A stretch of DNA of 15,520 nucleotides from CAZOOW01 sp964581535 (GCA_964581535.1 CAZOOW010000008.1:1-15520); one strand, 5' to 3'. Positions 7,038 to 14,312 are shown, numbered from the stretch's first letter. Made by a program: numbers and translations. The notes: generated from the letters alone by a model not told the origin.

Positions 7038-8606
7038 TCAACGACGGCGGGACATGGCGTAAACGATCCCGCCCACCGCCAGCAGCGCACCGCCCGCGAT
7101 GATCGGCCACTTGTAGCGCGAAACGAACGCGTTGAGCGCGTCCGGGCTTGTCGTCGTCATGGTTTGCCCGTCAGGTCGGATCGTCGTCATGTTGCCATCC
7201 GCGCGGCGAATGGTCACGCTGCCGTCAGGCTGACGCACCAGCGAGCCGGACGAATAGGACGACGCTGCCGGAATCGAAACGCGCGACGGAACAGCGCCCG
7301 TGCCGTTGCGCGCCTGGATTTGCTGATACTGGCCATAAAGGTTGAGCATGTTTGCGGCTGTCTGCCAGATGCTCGATTCACCCGGCGGCGCAGTCGCGGC
7401 GCGCTGTTGCGCAACCTGCGCGGCTTGCTGGGCTTGCTGCGGCGCAACGCGGGTGGAAGTGGGCGACGCCCCGCCCTGACGCATGGCGACTTGCGCGGCA
7501 GCGTTGACGGCCGGCGACACGCCCGCCGCCGCCGCGTACTGCATGACCGAGCTGTACCCGGTCATGTAGTGCGACAGCATGTCTTCTTGCTCGGCCAGGA
7601 TGGCGCCTGCATCGTAGGCTTCCGGGGCCGGTCCCCAATCGCCCAGCGCGTCAGAGAATGCGCTCTGCGCCTCGCCCAGTTGCCCGGTGATTTCCAGTTG
7701 CGCGGGGTCCACCTCCAGCATGGAGAAAAACTGTTCGTTGGACAGTTCAGCCACGGGCAACATGCCGTCAGAATGCAAAGTGTGCGTCCAATCGGCCCAT
7801 CCGTATTCACTCCAACCGTAATCAAGCGTGGACGGGTCAGGCCCCCAATCGCCCGCGACCCCTGTATACGCTGCCCAATCATCCATGATGGCCGACCCGG
7901 TATTTGCCGAAGATGCGGCGGTTGTAAACGAAAAATCGCCACCCGTCAAGGCGCCGACCACCTTAAGCGACGGGCCGAGCTGCCCGGTATCAATGCCGAA
8001 TTTCGACGCCAGATTGACGGACGCGGAAAGATTCGGAATCGTGAATTGTCCGCCAATCAGCCCGGACAATCCCGACGCACCGAAAAACAAACCCGCAGCG
8101 GAGAGCGCAAACCCCGCCAGTTGTCGAATCGGGTTCGATTCCTTTTTGGCGGCAATTTCCATTTGTTTCAGCATTTCCGCCAGTTGCAGCGGAATGCCCA
8201 ACATAACGGGACCGTCGCCAAGCGCTGAATACAAAACGGCATCGTCAGCGGCGCCGGCTTGCTCGCCATAAATAAACCGCGTCGCGTAATAGCTTGCGCT
8301 GCGCTCGATCATCGCAACGCCCTGCATCGTCAGAAAACATCCTTCATCGGTCGCGTAGACAAATTCGGGATGTTCCGCGACAACCAACAAAAGCCCCCAT
8401 GTCTGAAAAACTCCGCCGCTGAATTGGTCGCGCGGGATATTGACGTACACGGGGCCGGCAGGAGTCGGAAACACAAAGCGCGAGTTATACGGACCCTGCA
8501 ACGATTCCGTTACGGATTCGTAAACGTCACCGTTGACCCCAGGGCGCAGCAAGTCATAGCGAACGCTCGCACCGTCACGCGCCCACATCTTGCAATTGAA
8601 CGCCAT
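7038..8606 (-). CDS. Large membrane-anchored virion protein, start uncertain at gap
   Basis: 522 visible residues. The first ATG touches the edge of the N gap, so the true start may lie inside the gap. Residues 1-150 form an apparently globular, beta-containing domain (SRFVFPTPAGPVYVNIPRDQ). Residues 161-186 (RQLAGFALSAAGLFFGASGL and on) are hydrophobic. A Trp/Tyr/Gly-rich part follows (DYGWSEYGWADW), then a Gln/Ala-rich stretch (APQQAQQAAQVAQQRAA). Near 458-486 lie three short degenerate repeats of the type R-x-x-DG-x-x-x-T-I (PDGSVTIRRADGNMTTIRPD). The C-terminus is a membrane helix at 500-518 (WPIIAGGALLAVGGIVYAM) with SRRR. Likely a large virion protein anchored in the inner membrane, perhaps of the vertex or DNA-delivery device (inference). 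Confidence 0.65.
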   Translation of the reverse strand: MAFNCKMWARDGASVRYDLLRPGVNGDVYESVTESLQGPYNSRFVFPTPAGPVYVNIPRDQFSGGVFQTWGLLLVVAEHPEFVYATDEGCFLTMQGVAMIERSASYYATRFIYGEQAGAADDAVLYSALGDGPVMLGIPLQLAEMLKQMEIAAKKESNPIRQLAGFALSAAGLFFGASGLSGLIGGQFTIPNLSASVNLASKFGIDTGQLGPSLKVVGALTGGDFSFTTAASSANTGSAIMDDWAAYTGVAGDWGPDPSTLDYGWSEYGWADWTHTLHSDGMLPVAELSNEQFFSMLEVDPAQLEITGQLGEAQSAFSDALGDWGPAPEAYDAGAILAEQEDMLSHYMTGYSSVMQYAAAAGVSPAVNAAAQVAMRQGGASPTSTRVAPQQAQQAAQVAQQRAATAPPGESSIWQTAANMLNLYGQYQQIQARNGTGAVPSRVSIPAASSYSSGSLVRQPDGSVTIRRADGNMTTIRPDGQTMTTTSPDALNAFVSRYKWPIIAGGALLAVGGIVYAMSRRR

Positions 8607-8706
8607 NNNNNNNNNNNNNNNNNNNNNNNNNNNNNNNNNNNNNNNNNNNNNNNNNNNNNNNNNNNNNNNNNNNNNNNNNNNNNNNNNNNNNNNNNNNNNN
8701 NNNNNN
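8607..8706. other. Scaffold gap of 100 N
   Basis: Exactly 100 unknown bases, a standard gap filler whose true length is unknown. It separates a gene starting at 8797 from the large anchored protein. The two could be parts of one gene, or a gene end and a gene start may both be missing. Confidence 0.95.
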
Positions 8707-8797
8707 CACCTTCGCGCGTGAAAAGGTCGAGTTCAACCTTTGCCAGCGATTCCGCCAGCCGTGAGCGGATCGCTTCGCGCGCGGCATTACTGGACAT
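8707..8797 (-). CDS. Start of a gap-truncated gene
   Basis: ATG at 8797 overlaps the end of the transglutaminase-like gene by 11 bases and gives 30 residues (MSSNAAREAIRSRLAESLAK, then VELDLFTREG) before the N gap. The fragment is an amphipathic charged helix, more protein-like than the alternative frame from ATG at 8787 (MPRAKRSAHGW). No clear ribosome binding site is seen, so translational coupling is likely. It is either a short separate gene ending in the gap or the N-terminus of the large anchored protein that resumes at 8606. The function cannot be read. Confidence 0.5.
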
Positions 8798-9290
8798 ACA
8801 TGGAAACCGTAGCGCCGGGAGCCTCCCAGCCCATATCCTCCGGCTCGGTCGCGTCCAGATGAGCGGCAACACCGTAACCGCGAACGAAAACATAAACGTG
8901 TTCAAAGTCGGGACCGTTGTATCCGGTCACTTTGAACGCCGTTTCGTATCCGATGGATTCCAGCAAAGACGCAAGCAAGACGCTTTTATCGTCGCAATCG
9001 CCTTGTCCGATTTCTAGCACTACGTCGGGCGTATGCAGCGTTTCTACATCGTAGATATCCATCGTATAGCGAATGGAATCACGGACGAATCGAAACACCG
9101 CGCCGATTTCGGCGAGCGGGTCTTTTTCGGGACACATCGCCACCAAAGAAAGCGCGGTGGAGCGTATCTGCGGGTCTTGCTTGTATTGCTCCACCAGATC
9201 CCGCATGACCTTGACAGTCTGGAGAATGCCGCGCTTGCCGTCCGCCAGGGTGAAGCGGGCGAGAAACCGGGATCGAGGGTAGCAAAGCAT
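8787..9290 (-). CDS. Transglutaminase-like cysteine protein
   Basis: 167 residues from ATG at 9290. The pattern of the transglutaminase-like superfamily is clear: residues 61-85 have EIGAVFRFVRDSIRYTMDIY; 94-118 have IGQGDCDDKSVLLASLLESI with the candidate nucleophile Cys99; His131 is in DFEHVYVFV; Asp146 is in AAHLDAT. Cys, His and Asp appear in the order and near the spacing of this fold. Members act as cysteine peptidases, amidases or protein cross-linkers. Here it might process or cross-link virion proteins, or attack the host cell wall during entry; the sequence does not say which. No signal peptide is seen. No good ribosome binding site precedes ATG 9290, and a stop lies 12 bases upstream in frame, so a shorter form from Met29 is possible. 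Confidence 0.75.
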   Translation of the reverse strand: MLCYPRSRFLARFTLADGKRGILQTVKVMRDLVEQYKQDPQIRSTALSLVAMCPEKDPLAEIGAVFRFVRDSIRYTMDIYDVETLHTPDVVLEIGQGDCDDKSVLLASLLESIGYETAFKVTGYNGPDFEHVYVFVRGYGVAAHLDATEPEDMGWEAPGATVSMYVQ

Positions 9291-9332
9291 GCCGCGATGC
9301 TACAACGATCCCGGCGACCCGTCAAAACCGCG

Positions 9333-10712
9333 TCAAAGCGCGGGACCGGAACCGGGCGCAGGTTGCGCGCCGGGTTGGTCGTCATCTTGATAGACGTTCT
9401 CCAGAATCTTCTCGCGCAGCGCAGTGAACCACTGGCGGCGCTTTTCGATTTCCGCCGCGACTTCGGGCGGCACGGACGACGCCAGGAAATCGAACCACAG
9501 ATCCGTTTCCAGGGCGTCAATGACCTCATCGGGCATCTTGTCAGCCAGCCCCGGCGCATGCTTGTCGGGCGCATCGCCACGATCAGCGGCGCGCATCAGG
9601 GCGTTGACAGTAATCAGCAGAAACGACGATTGAATGGGGTTCACGGGTTCACCTTCGGAAAGTGGATAGGGGGAGGGTTGCATGGCGGGGTCGGCATGCG
9701 CCGGATACAGCGCGGAGGGAATTTGCACCGTGGGCGCAATTTCAGCGGAGCCGGCGGGGATGCCCTGCACGGCAGGCGCGGCACCCGGTTGCGGCGTGAT
9801 GAGTGACAGCACCTTGCCGGCCATGTCCATCATATCGGGCTTGCCGTCCCCGCCTTCGCCTTCACGTTCGTCGGCCAGCTTGCGGCGAAGTCCAAGCATG
9901 AGTTCCATTTCCTTCATTTGCTCCACCACGGACTTTGATTGTCCGTTGCCGTTGAACAGCTTCGCAATCTCTGCGATGCGCTTGATTTCGTCCATGGGGT
10001 CACGCTGCGGGCCGGCTTTCAGCGTGGCGATTTCGTGCGCGAGGTTTTGCAGGATCGGCAGCAAGGCGCCCGCACCGGCAGCGCCCAGCGCGGCGGACGC
10101 GTCGGAATTCGCGGCGCCGGGAAGCGTTGACTTGACCGGCAACAGCGACGGTTCAATCTCCACCAGCGTATTCGTGAGCCGAACGAACTTTCCGTAATTG
10201 CTGCCTTCCTGCATGGCGGGGCCGTAGACGCGGACACGATAGGAACCGGCACCGAAACGGGCGCGAATCCATTCCTCGCCGAATTCGTCGTATTCCTCGA
10301 CGGAACAGGAACCGCAGTAGGCTTCTTTGCCCGCATCCTTCACGCGGTAGATTTTCACTTCGCTACGGGTTTCCGCCGTCGCAACGGTCTTGATGCGCGT
10401 CAGCACGCGCGATAGCGCATCTTCGGGGGCGTCATCGTAGACGCCCGCGTTGCCGACATTGAGCGGCGCGTCGCCCTCGTCCGCGTCCAAATCATCCAGC
10501 GTGGGCCGGCGCGGCAGGATGCCGTTTTTAGCCAAGTCACGCAAATACGCTTCCGTGGGCGCGGTTTCGCTGTGCAGCGTGATTTCCTCCAGGGTTTCGG
10601 GATCAACCCAGGTAGTTGATCCGTCGCCGTGTTCTTCCTTCACGACGAAGCGCGACGGTGCGGATTTCCGGGAATTCCCGGGTTTACGTTGAATGGCGGG
10701 ATTGTCGGGCAT
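9333..10712 (-). CDS. Large acidic assembly or scaffold-like protein, unknown
   Basis: 459 residues from ATG at 10712, with AAGGA 8 bases upstream. The N-terminus is basic and disordered (residues 1-30), followed by VKEEHGDGSTTWVDPETLEE. Residues 95-190 form a compact domain with IKIYRV-type strands (SEVKIYRV), YCGSC (132-136), then EEWIRARFGAGSYRVRVYGP (146-165). Residues 200-230 are Ala-rich and helical, 238-285 a charged helix (MDEIKRIAEIAKLF, VVEQMKEMELMLGLRRKLAD), 305-350 a Pro/Ala linker, and 362-445 a helical domain (LLITVNALMRAADRG, VIDALETDLWFDFLA, EIEKRRQWFTALREKILEN). The tail is Pro-rich. It is the first gene of the virion operon after the hairpin spacer. The charged helices and disordered linkers would suit a scaffold or assembly factor, but I recognise no named family and no ATPase motif. 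Confidence 0.6.
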   Translation of the reverse strand: MPDNPAIQRKPGNSRKSAPSRFVVKEEHGDGSTTWVDPETLEEITLHSETAPTEAYLRDLAKNGILPRRPTLDDLDADEGDAPLNVGNAGVYDDAPEDALSRVLTRIKTVATAETRSEVKIYRVKDAGKEAYCGSCSVEEYDEFGEEWIRARFGAGSYRVRVYGPAMQEGSNYGKFVRLTNTLVEIEPSLLPVKSTLPGAANSDASAALGAAGAGALLPILQNLAHEIATLKAGPQRDPMDEIKRIAEIAKLFNGNGQSKSVVEQMKEMELMLGLRRKLADEREGEGGDGKPDMMDMAGKVLSLITPQPGAAPAVQGIPAGSAEIAPTVQIPSALYPAHADPAMQPSPYPLSEGEPVNPIQSSFLLITVNALMRAADRGDAPDKHAPGLADKMPDEVIDALETDLWFDFLASSVPPEVAAEIEKRRQWFTALREKILENVYQDDDQPGAQPAPGSGPAL

Positions 10713-10750
10713 GGTGACGGTCCTTCAAACGTGATTCAGGGTATGAGAAA

Positions 10751-10778
10751 GGGCTAGAACTCTTGCGAATTCTAGCCC
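10751..10778 (-). terminator. Terminator-like stem-loop between replication and virion genes
   Basis: GGGCTAGAA (10751-10759) pairs perfectly with TTCTAGCCC (10770-10778), a 9-bp stem with a 10-base loop. Read on the minus strand it is followed by TTTCTC, a short and imperfect U run. It lies 39 bases before the start of the 459-residue gene, after the end of the 185-residue gene. It may end or attenuate the early transcript. Because the U run is weak and no clear promoter follows, partial termination is more likely than a full stop. Confidence 0.5.
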
Positions 10779-10786
10779 TACTCTTG

Positions 10787-10828
10787 CCGACCGTGGGTCG
10801 GTCGGTTGCAGCGTGGCTTTTCAGCCAC
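10787..10828. repeat. Two further stem-loops in the same spacer
   Basis: CCGACC (10787-10792) pairs with GGTCGG (10796-10801) over a 3-base loop. GTGGCT (10813-10818) pairs with AGCCAC (10823-10828); on the minus-strand RNA its loop is GAAA, a stable GNRA tetraloop. With the terminator-like stem at 10751-10778, three hairpins lie in a 136-base spacer. Neither of these two is followed by a U run. They may form a structured RNA, an mRNA processing site or a stability element. Confidence 0.6.
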
Positions 10829-10835
10829 TGGCGCA

Positions 10836-10856
10836 GATCACTTGCGGATCACTTGC
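10836..10856. repeat. Tandem direct repeat at a gene end
   Basis: GATCACTTGC occurs at 10836-10845 and again at 10847-10856, an 11-base period. It covers the stop codon of the 185-residue protein, so the stop is duplicated as a short motif. It is probably a small slippage duplication; no function is implied. Confidence 0.6.
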
Positions 10857-11406
10857 CTTTGCCCTTCGGCGCCGGGCCGGGCGCGGCGGGGGCCGGCGCC
10901 GAAGCGGGCGGCAGCGCGGGCGTGGCGGCGGGGGCGCCGAGCATGGCGCCCTCGATTGCGGCGAGCGGATCATTCACGGCGGGCGGCATGAGATCGATGA
11001 TGGCGTATCGGTACTTCGTCGCGGCGGTCACATCGTAGACCGCGCGCACGAGAAACGCGAACTGCACCGGGCCGTTGCGTTCCGGGGCGTCCAGGGCGGC
11101 GCGGAAGGCGTTGGCGAGGAACGTGGGCAGAATGACCTGCGGCGCGTCCGACACTTCGCCCGTGTCGAGGTTGACGCCCCGGAAGCTGCCGGCCAGCTTG
11201 ATGAACTCGCCGAACTCGGTAGCGCCGGCCGTGTAGCCGGCGGCGAGCCCGTAGATGCGGCACAGGTCGAGCGCCTTTTCGCCGGCTTCGTTGGGTTGCA
11301 TCTGCACCAGCTTGTCGAACCACTTCGACGGGCCACCGCTGGCGGTGGCAATGGTGATCTTGCGCGCGACTTCACGCGGCGCGGGTTTCTTTTCGGTGTC
11401 GGTCAT
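10849..11406 (-). CDS. Candidate ssDNA-binding protein
   Basis: 185 residues. The frame is open to 11553 inside the polymerase gene, but ATG at 11406 has GAAAGG upstream and its own promoter, so it is the chosen start. Residues 64-82 (EFGEFIKLAGSFRGVNLDTG) and 112-140 (GPVQFAFLVRAVYDVTAATK, then YRYAIIDLMPP) look like beta strands of an OB-type barrel, with a helix between them (LPTFLANAFRAALDA). The last 45 residues are an Ala/Pro linker ending KGKGK. A compact fold plus disordered tail, together with the place beside the polymerase, suits a phage ssDNA-binding protein needed for strand-displacement replication; the usual acidic tail of bacterial SSB is absent. This is inference from layout, not a recognised family. 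Confidence 0.5.
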   Translation of the reverse strand: MTDTEKKPAPREVARKITIATASGGPSKWFDKLVQMQPNEAGEKALDLCRIYGLAAGYTAGATEFGEFIKLAGSFRGVNLDTGEVSDAPQVILPTFLANAFRAALDAPERNGPVQFAFLVRAVYDVTAATKYRYAIIDLMPPAVNDPLAAIEGAMLGAPAATPALPPASAPAPAAPGPAPKGKGK

Positions 11407-11445
11407 GTTGAACCTTTCGGAGAGTTGAACTGATTGGTTGCGGAT

Positions 11446-11466
11446 GTTGCGGCGCCGTGCCGCAAC
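11446..11466 (-). promoter_or_regulatory. 8-bp stem-loop at the predicted transcript start
   Basis: GTTGCGGC (11446-11453) pairs perfectly with GCCGCAAC (11459-11466) over a 5-base loop. It starts about where the promoter at 11474-11501 should initiate, 40 bases before the start codon of the candidate ssDNA-binding protein. It could be a 5' stabilising hairpin of the mRNA or a DNA operator covering the start site. Confidence 0.6.
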
Positions 11467-11473
11467 GGTTCCA

Positions 11474-11501
11474 ACTATAGCGCCGATTTCGCTGCGCGCA
11501 A
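11474..11501 (-). promoter_or_regulatory. Sigma70-like promoter before the candidate ssDNA-binding gene
   Basis: On the minus strand TTGCGC (11496-11501) and TATAGT (11474-11479, 5 of 6 to the -10 consensus) are 16 bases apart. The bases just upstream, ACAAATATTTTTC, are A/T-rich in an otherwise GC-rich genome and resemble an UP element. The -35 match is only 3 of 6. Transcription would start near 11467, in the only sizeable spacer between the polymerase and the next gene. Confidence 0.5.
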
Positions 11502-11518
11502 GAAAAATATTTGTCCGA

Positions 11519-13429
11519 CTAGACCGCAGTGCCTTTGCGCGTCCGCTTGACAAACATATCCGTTCCGCGTAGCACCTTCACAAAATTTTGCCGCTGTACC
11601 TGAGACTGCACGGGCGCGGTGCCTTCGTACCATCTAACGAAATCGTCAAAGGTCAATTCTTTGACGTTGAGTCCCTTGCTGTGTTTCGTCTCAAAGTCAC
11701 CCGACGCGTAGACCTTCTTAGCAATTAGCATGTACTCGGTTCCGGATTCTTCCAACTTGAAAGCACCATAGCGCCGAGAATCAATGTCAAGCTGTTTGGT
11801 CATGTCCTGCGAGAAAATCACGCAGTCCGTATCCGCGTATAGAAACGCGTCCGGGTTCAGCAGCGCGGCGCGTCGAATCACCATGCGAACATGGGCCGTA
11901 ATGAACGCACCGATTTGCGGCTGATGATAGTCTTTTACGGGCGTCTCAACGAATCGGCACCAGACATAGGGCACCACATCGGGGTTTTCCTGCCCGTAAT
12001 AATCCGCGTATCCGGGCGGGCGTTCTTTCGCCAGGACCAATTCAAGCGGTTCCAGTTGCTCAAGCGTTTTGCCGTAGCTGTTATTGCCGATTGCCTTAAT
12101 CATGGTGCCCACTGCGCCGCTTGGTCCGCCGGGAGCGTTCATGCGCAATTGCTCCAGGGCATCCACGTAATCGCGCATGTCGAAATCTTCGTACCATGCG
12201 AACGATTCACGGGCGCGAATCGTCCAGCCTTCGCGGCGAAGTTGCGCGAGTTCGCTTGACGTTACCCAGGTATCAGGGATTGTCGTTGTCGCAAAGACGG
12301 ACTTGACGCGCCCGCCTTCCAATGCGCGACAGTAGAATGGGATCTTGTTTTTCGGGTTCGTCGCGGTAATCCGCACCATCGCCACTTTGGCGAATTGCGC
12401 TTCGCCTTTCAGGTGACGGCAATCGCCAGCCGGCAATCTGGCTTCGCGCATCGCGGCAGCGTAGGCTTGGTTCAAATCATATTTCCATACAAGCCCCTTG
12501 TAGGGCTGCATAAGGTGGCAGTAGCCCCCGCGACAAACGTAGGTGCGAAGTACATCAAGGGCCGCAATGGATGGTTCAACAATGCGGACCCCTTCGGGGA
12601 TTCTAGAACTAAAAATCTTGATTCCCAGGTTTCCGATAGTCGTGCGTAGCCCCAGGTTAAAGCGTTCAAATACGATTTGCTGTGCAGTCTCCATCCCAAA
12701 ATAGAGCCCTTCGCTATCTCGGAACGCATACGCGATATCGTCGGGATCGTCGGGGTTAAACTCGGCTTCGTTGAAAGAAAGTCGGTCATGTTTCTGATAC
12801 TCCGGGGCAAATGTCTTTAGAAAGTCTTTCAGCGTCTTACCCTGCAAGCCGAGCATGGCGATACCGTCCACGAATTCCCACGATTCCTGCTGATTCGGGC
12901 GTAGCTCCATGTCAACGCGCTTGATGATTCGCAAGCCCCGCAAGGATTTTCCAGCCGTGAGATAAGGGCGAATCACGTAGCCATCTAGCTGCATGACCGC
13001 CAGCGCGACGAAATAAACGTCAAAATTGTTACCGTTCCAGGCAACGAATTTACAGCCGTCAAATTCCTTAGTTAGAAAATGTTCCTCCAGTAGCTTCGCA
13101 AAGCCGTGGATTCCGTTTTCAATCTTGACGGACAGCACGTAATTGCGATGATCTGAAAACGCTGTAAGGTAAAGCGGTTCGGGGGTGCCGTCTTTGATTC
13201 GCGTAGTCTCCAGGTCATACGCGACGATATCGGCAAGCTGTCCGGGGCGCTTTCGTTCGCGCCGGACAAGAATGTTTTTTCGACCCTTGATTTCCGCACC
13301 GCTTTTTGTCTTGCGGATGCGGTATTCCTGACGGACTTTTAAATCATGGTCCGCGAGTTTCTTGGATAGCTGATTGATGCGCCTTTCGCGGGCGCTAGAA
13401 GGTTCTGCCGTCTCCGCGCTTTTTGCCAT
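11519..13429 (-). CDS. Family B DNA polymerase, protein-primed type
   Basis: 636 residues, near the size of phi29 and PRD1 polymerases. All exonuclease motifs are present: Exo I D72-L-E74, Exo II N132 to D137 (NGNNFD), Exo III Y234 to D238 (YAFRD). The YxGG-like site is CRGGYCH (299-305). Motif A is D318-LNQAYAAAM, diverged from the usual DxxSLYP; motif B is K445-AIGNNSYG; motif C is YADTDC (531-536) with Cys in place of the usual Ser; the KxY site is K572-V-Y574. Metal-binding D318 and D533 are kept, so an active polymerase with proofreading is expected. About 127 residues separate motifs A and B, room for the TPR1 insertion that grips the terminal protein. The start overlaps the candidate terminal-protein gene by 35 bases and has only a weak ribosome site, so coupling is likely. 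It should replicate the phage genome by strand displacement. Confidence 0.93.
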   Translation of the reverse strand: MAKSAETAEPSSARERRINQLSKKLADHDLKVRQEYRIRKTKSGAEIKGRKNILVRRERKRPGQLADIVAYDLETTRIKDGTPEPLYLTAFSDHRNYVLSVKIENGIHGFAKLLEEHFLTKEFDGCKFVAWNGNNFDVYFVALAVMQLDGYVIRPYLTAGKSLRGLRIIKRVDMELRPNQQESWEFVDGIAMLGLQGKTLKDFLKTFAPEYQKHDRLSFNEAEFNPDDPDDIAYAFRDSEGLYFGMETAQQIVFERFNLGLRTTIGNLGIKIFSSRIPEGVRIVEPSIAALDVLRTYVCRGGYCHLMQPYKGLVWKYDLNQAYAAAMREARLPAGDCRHLKGEAQFAKVAMVRITATNPKNKIPFYCRALEGGRVKSVFATTTIPDTWVTSSELAQLRREGWTIRARESFAWYEDFDMRDYVDALEQLRMNAPGGPSGAVGTMIKAIGNNSYGKTLEQLEPLELVLAKERPPGYADYYGQENPDVVPYVWCRFVETPVKDYHQPQIGAFITAHVRMVIRRAALLNPDAFLYADTDCVIFSQDMTKQLDIDSRRYGAFKLEESGTEYMLIAKKVYASGDFETKHSKGLNVKELTFDDFVRWYEGTAPVQSQVQRQNFVKVLRGTDMFVKRTRKGTAV

Positions 13430-14288
13430 TGTTGCCGCCGCGTTTTTGTGATCGTTGCCACTGTTTGAAAATCTTTCGGGACTGTTGCAACCCGTCGCTT
13501 TCCCCTATGTCTGAGAAATAGGCGAAGTAAAGATTGAGAATCCGGGAACCGCCTTTTTGTTGTAGTTCAAACCAATCGCGCATGACTTCATCGGCGAAAT
13601 CATCGGAGCGTGGCCATTCCAGCATGGGGTATTGCATACTGGAAATCTTGATAAATTCCATTTGCCGCTGCGCGGTTCGCAACTGCTCATCGCGAAATTT
13701 GCCATCTGCGTATGCGTCCGCTTCCGCCAGATAATCAAATCGAAAGCTAGTAAATTGCCCCGTATCCATGAAAAGGCTATGCAGTTCCATCAGCATGGAA
13801 TGAATCTGAGAATCGCCCAGAAACTCTACGTGATACTGTACCCACGCCGATTTAGACTCACGAATCCGCATCGTTCCCGTGTAATCACGCTGCGCGATGG
13901 TATAGCGGCGTTCCGTGGGAATGATGACAGATGCCGGCGTTCGCACGGGTGGAGCCGGTGAGCCCTGCCGCTGGATGCGTTCCAGGGCGCGGCGGGTTTG
14001 GTCCGTCATGCGATGGCGGGCGCGGCGCATCGCTTGCTTGTAGCGATCAGACTCCAGTGTCGGGGACCGCTTACCGTCCAGCACCGTTGCCCGGAAGATC
14101 CGGCGGATGCTCGCCACCGACAACCCGGTCGCGTCGGCCAGGGCTTCGGACGTTCGGAAATGGTTGGACAGCAGCGCGAAGCGTTGATACGGGTCAAGCC
14201 CGCGCCAGGGGGTCCCCGCTGTCGCGGGTCCGTCCGTCGTTGATGATGCCGCGTCGGGGTCCGCCGCCCGCCGCCGAGGTTTCGCCAT
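13395..14288 (-). CDS. Candidate terminal protein (replication primer) with N-terminal HTH-like region
   Basis: 297 residues from ATG at 14288. Residues 1-30 are basic then Ser/Thr/Ala-rich. Residues 45-66 (RTSEALADATGLSVASIRRI) read as a helix-turn-helix. Residues 70-108 are a very basic helix (YKQAMRRARHRMTDQTRRAL). Residues 120-275 form a mixed domain rich in Tyr, Phe and Met (VQYHVEFLGDSQIHSMLMEL, FTSFRFDYLAEADAYADG, RILNLYFAYFSDIGESDG), and the tail is basic (KRGGNNGKKRGDG). In phi29, PRD1 and relatives the terminal protein gene stands directly before the polymerase gene; here the two overlap by 35 bases. Terminal proteins diverge strongly, so the call rests on gene order, size and charge. 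The priming Ser, Thr or Tyr cannot be picked out. A DNA-binding replication initiator is the alternative. Confidence 0.5.
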   Translation of the reverse strand: MAKPRRRAADPDAASSTTDGPATAGTPWRGLDPYQRFALLSNHFRTSEALADATGLSVASIRRIFRATVLDGKRSPTLESDRYKQAMRRARHRMTDQTRRALERIQRQGSPAPPVRTPASVIIPTERRYTIAQRDYTGTMRIRESKSAWVQYHVEFLGDSQIHSMLMELHSLFMDTGQFTSFRFDYLAEADAYADGKFRDEQLRTAQRQMEFIKISSMQYPMLEWPRSDDFADEVMRDWFELQQKGGSRILNLYFAYFSDIGESDGLQQSRKIFKQWQRSQKRGGNNGKKRGDGRTF

Positions 14289-14312
14289 ACCTACACGCCC
14301 CGGTTCCTGCTA

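Noticed and set aside
7020..8228. 402-residue plus-strand open frame as a gene
   Set aside because: It is the mirror of the large anchored protein and its neighbour, is Arg/His-rich with no coherent fold, and no other gene uses the plus strand. High GC content produces such shadows.
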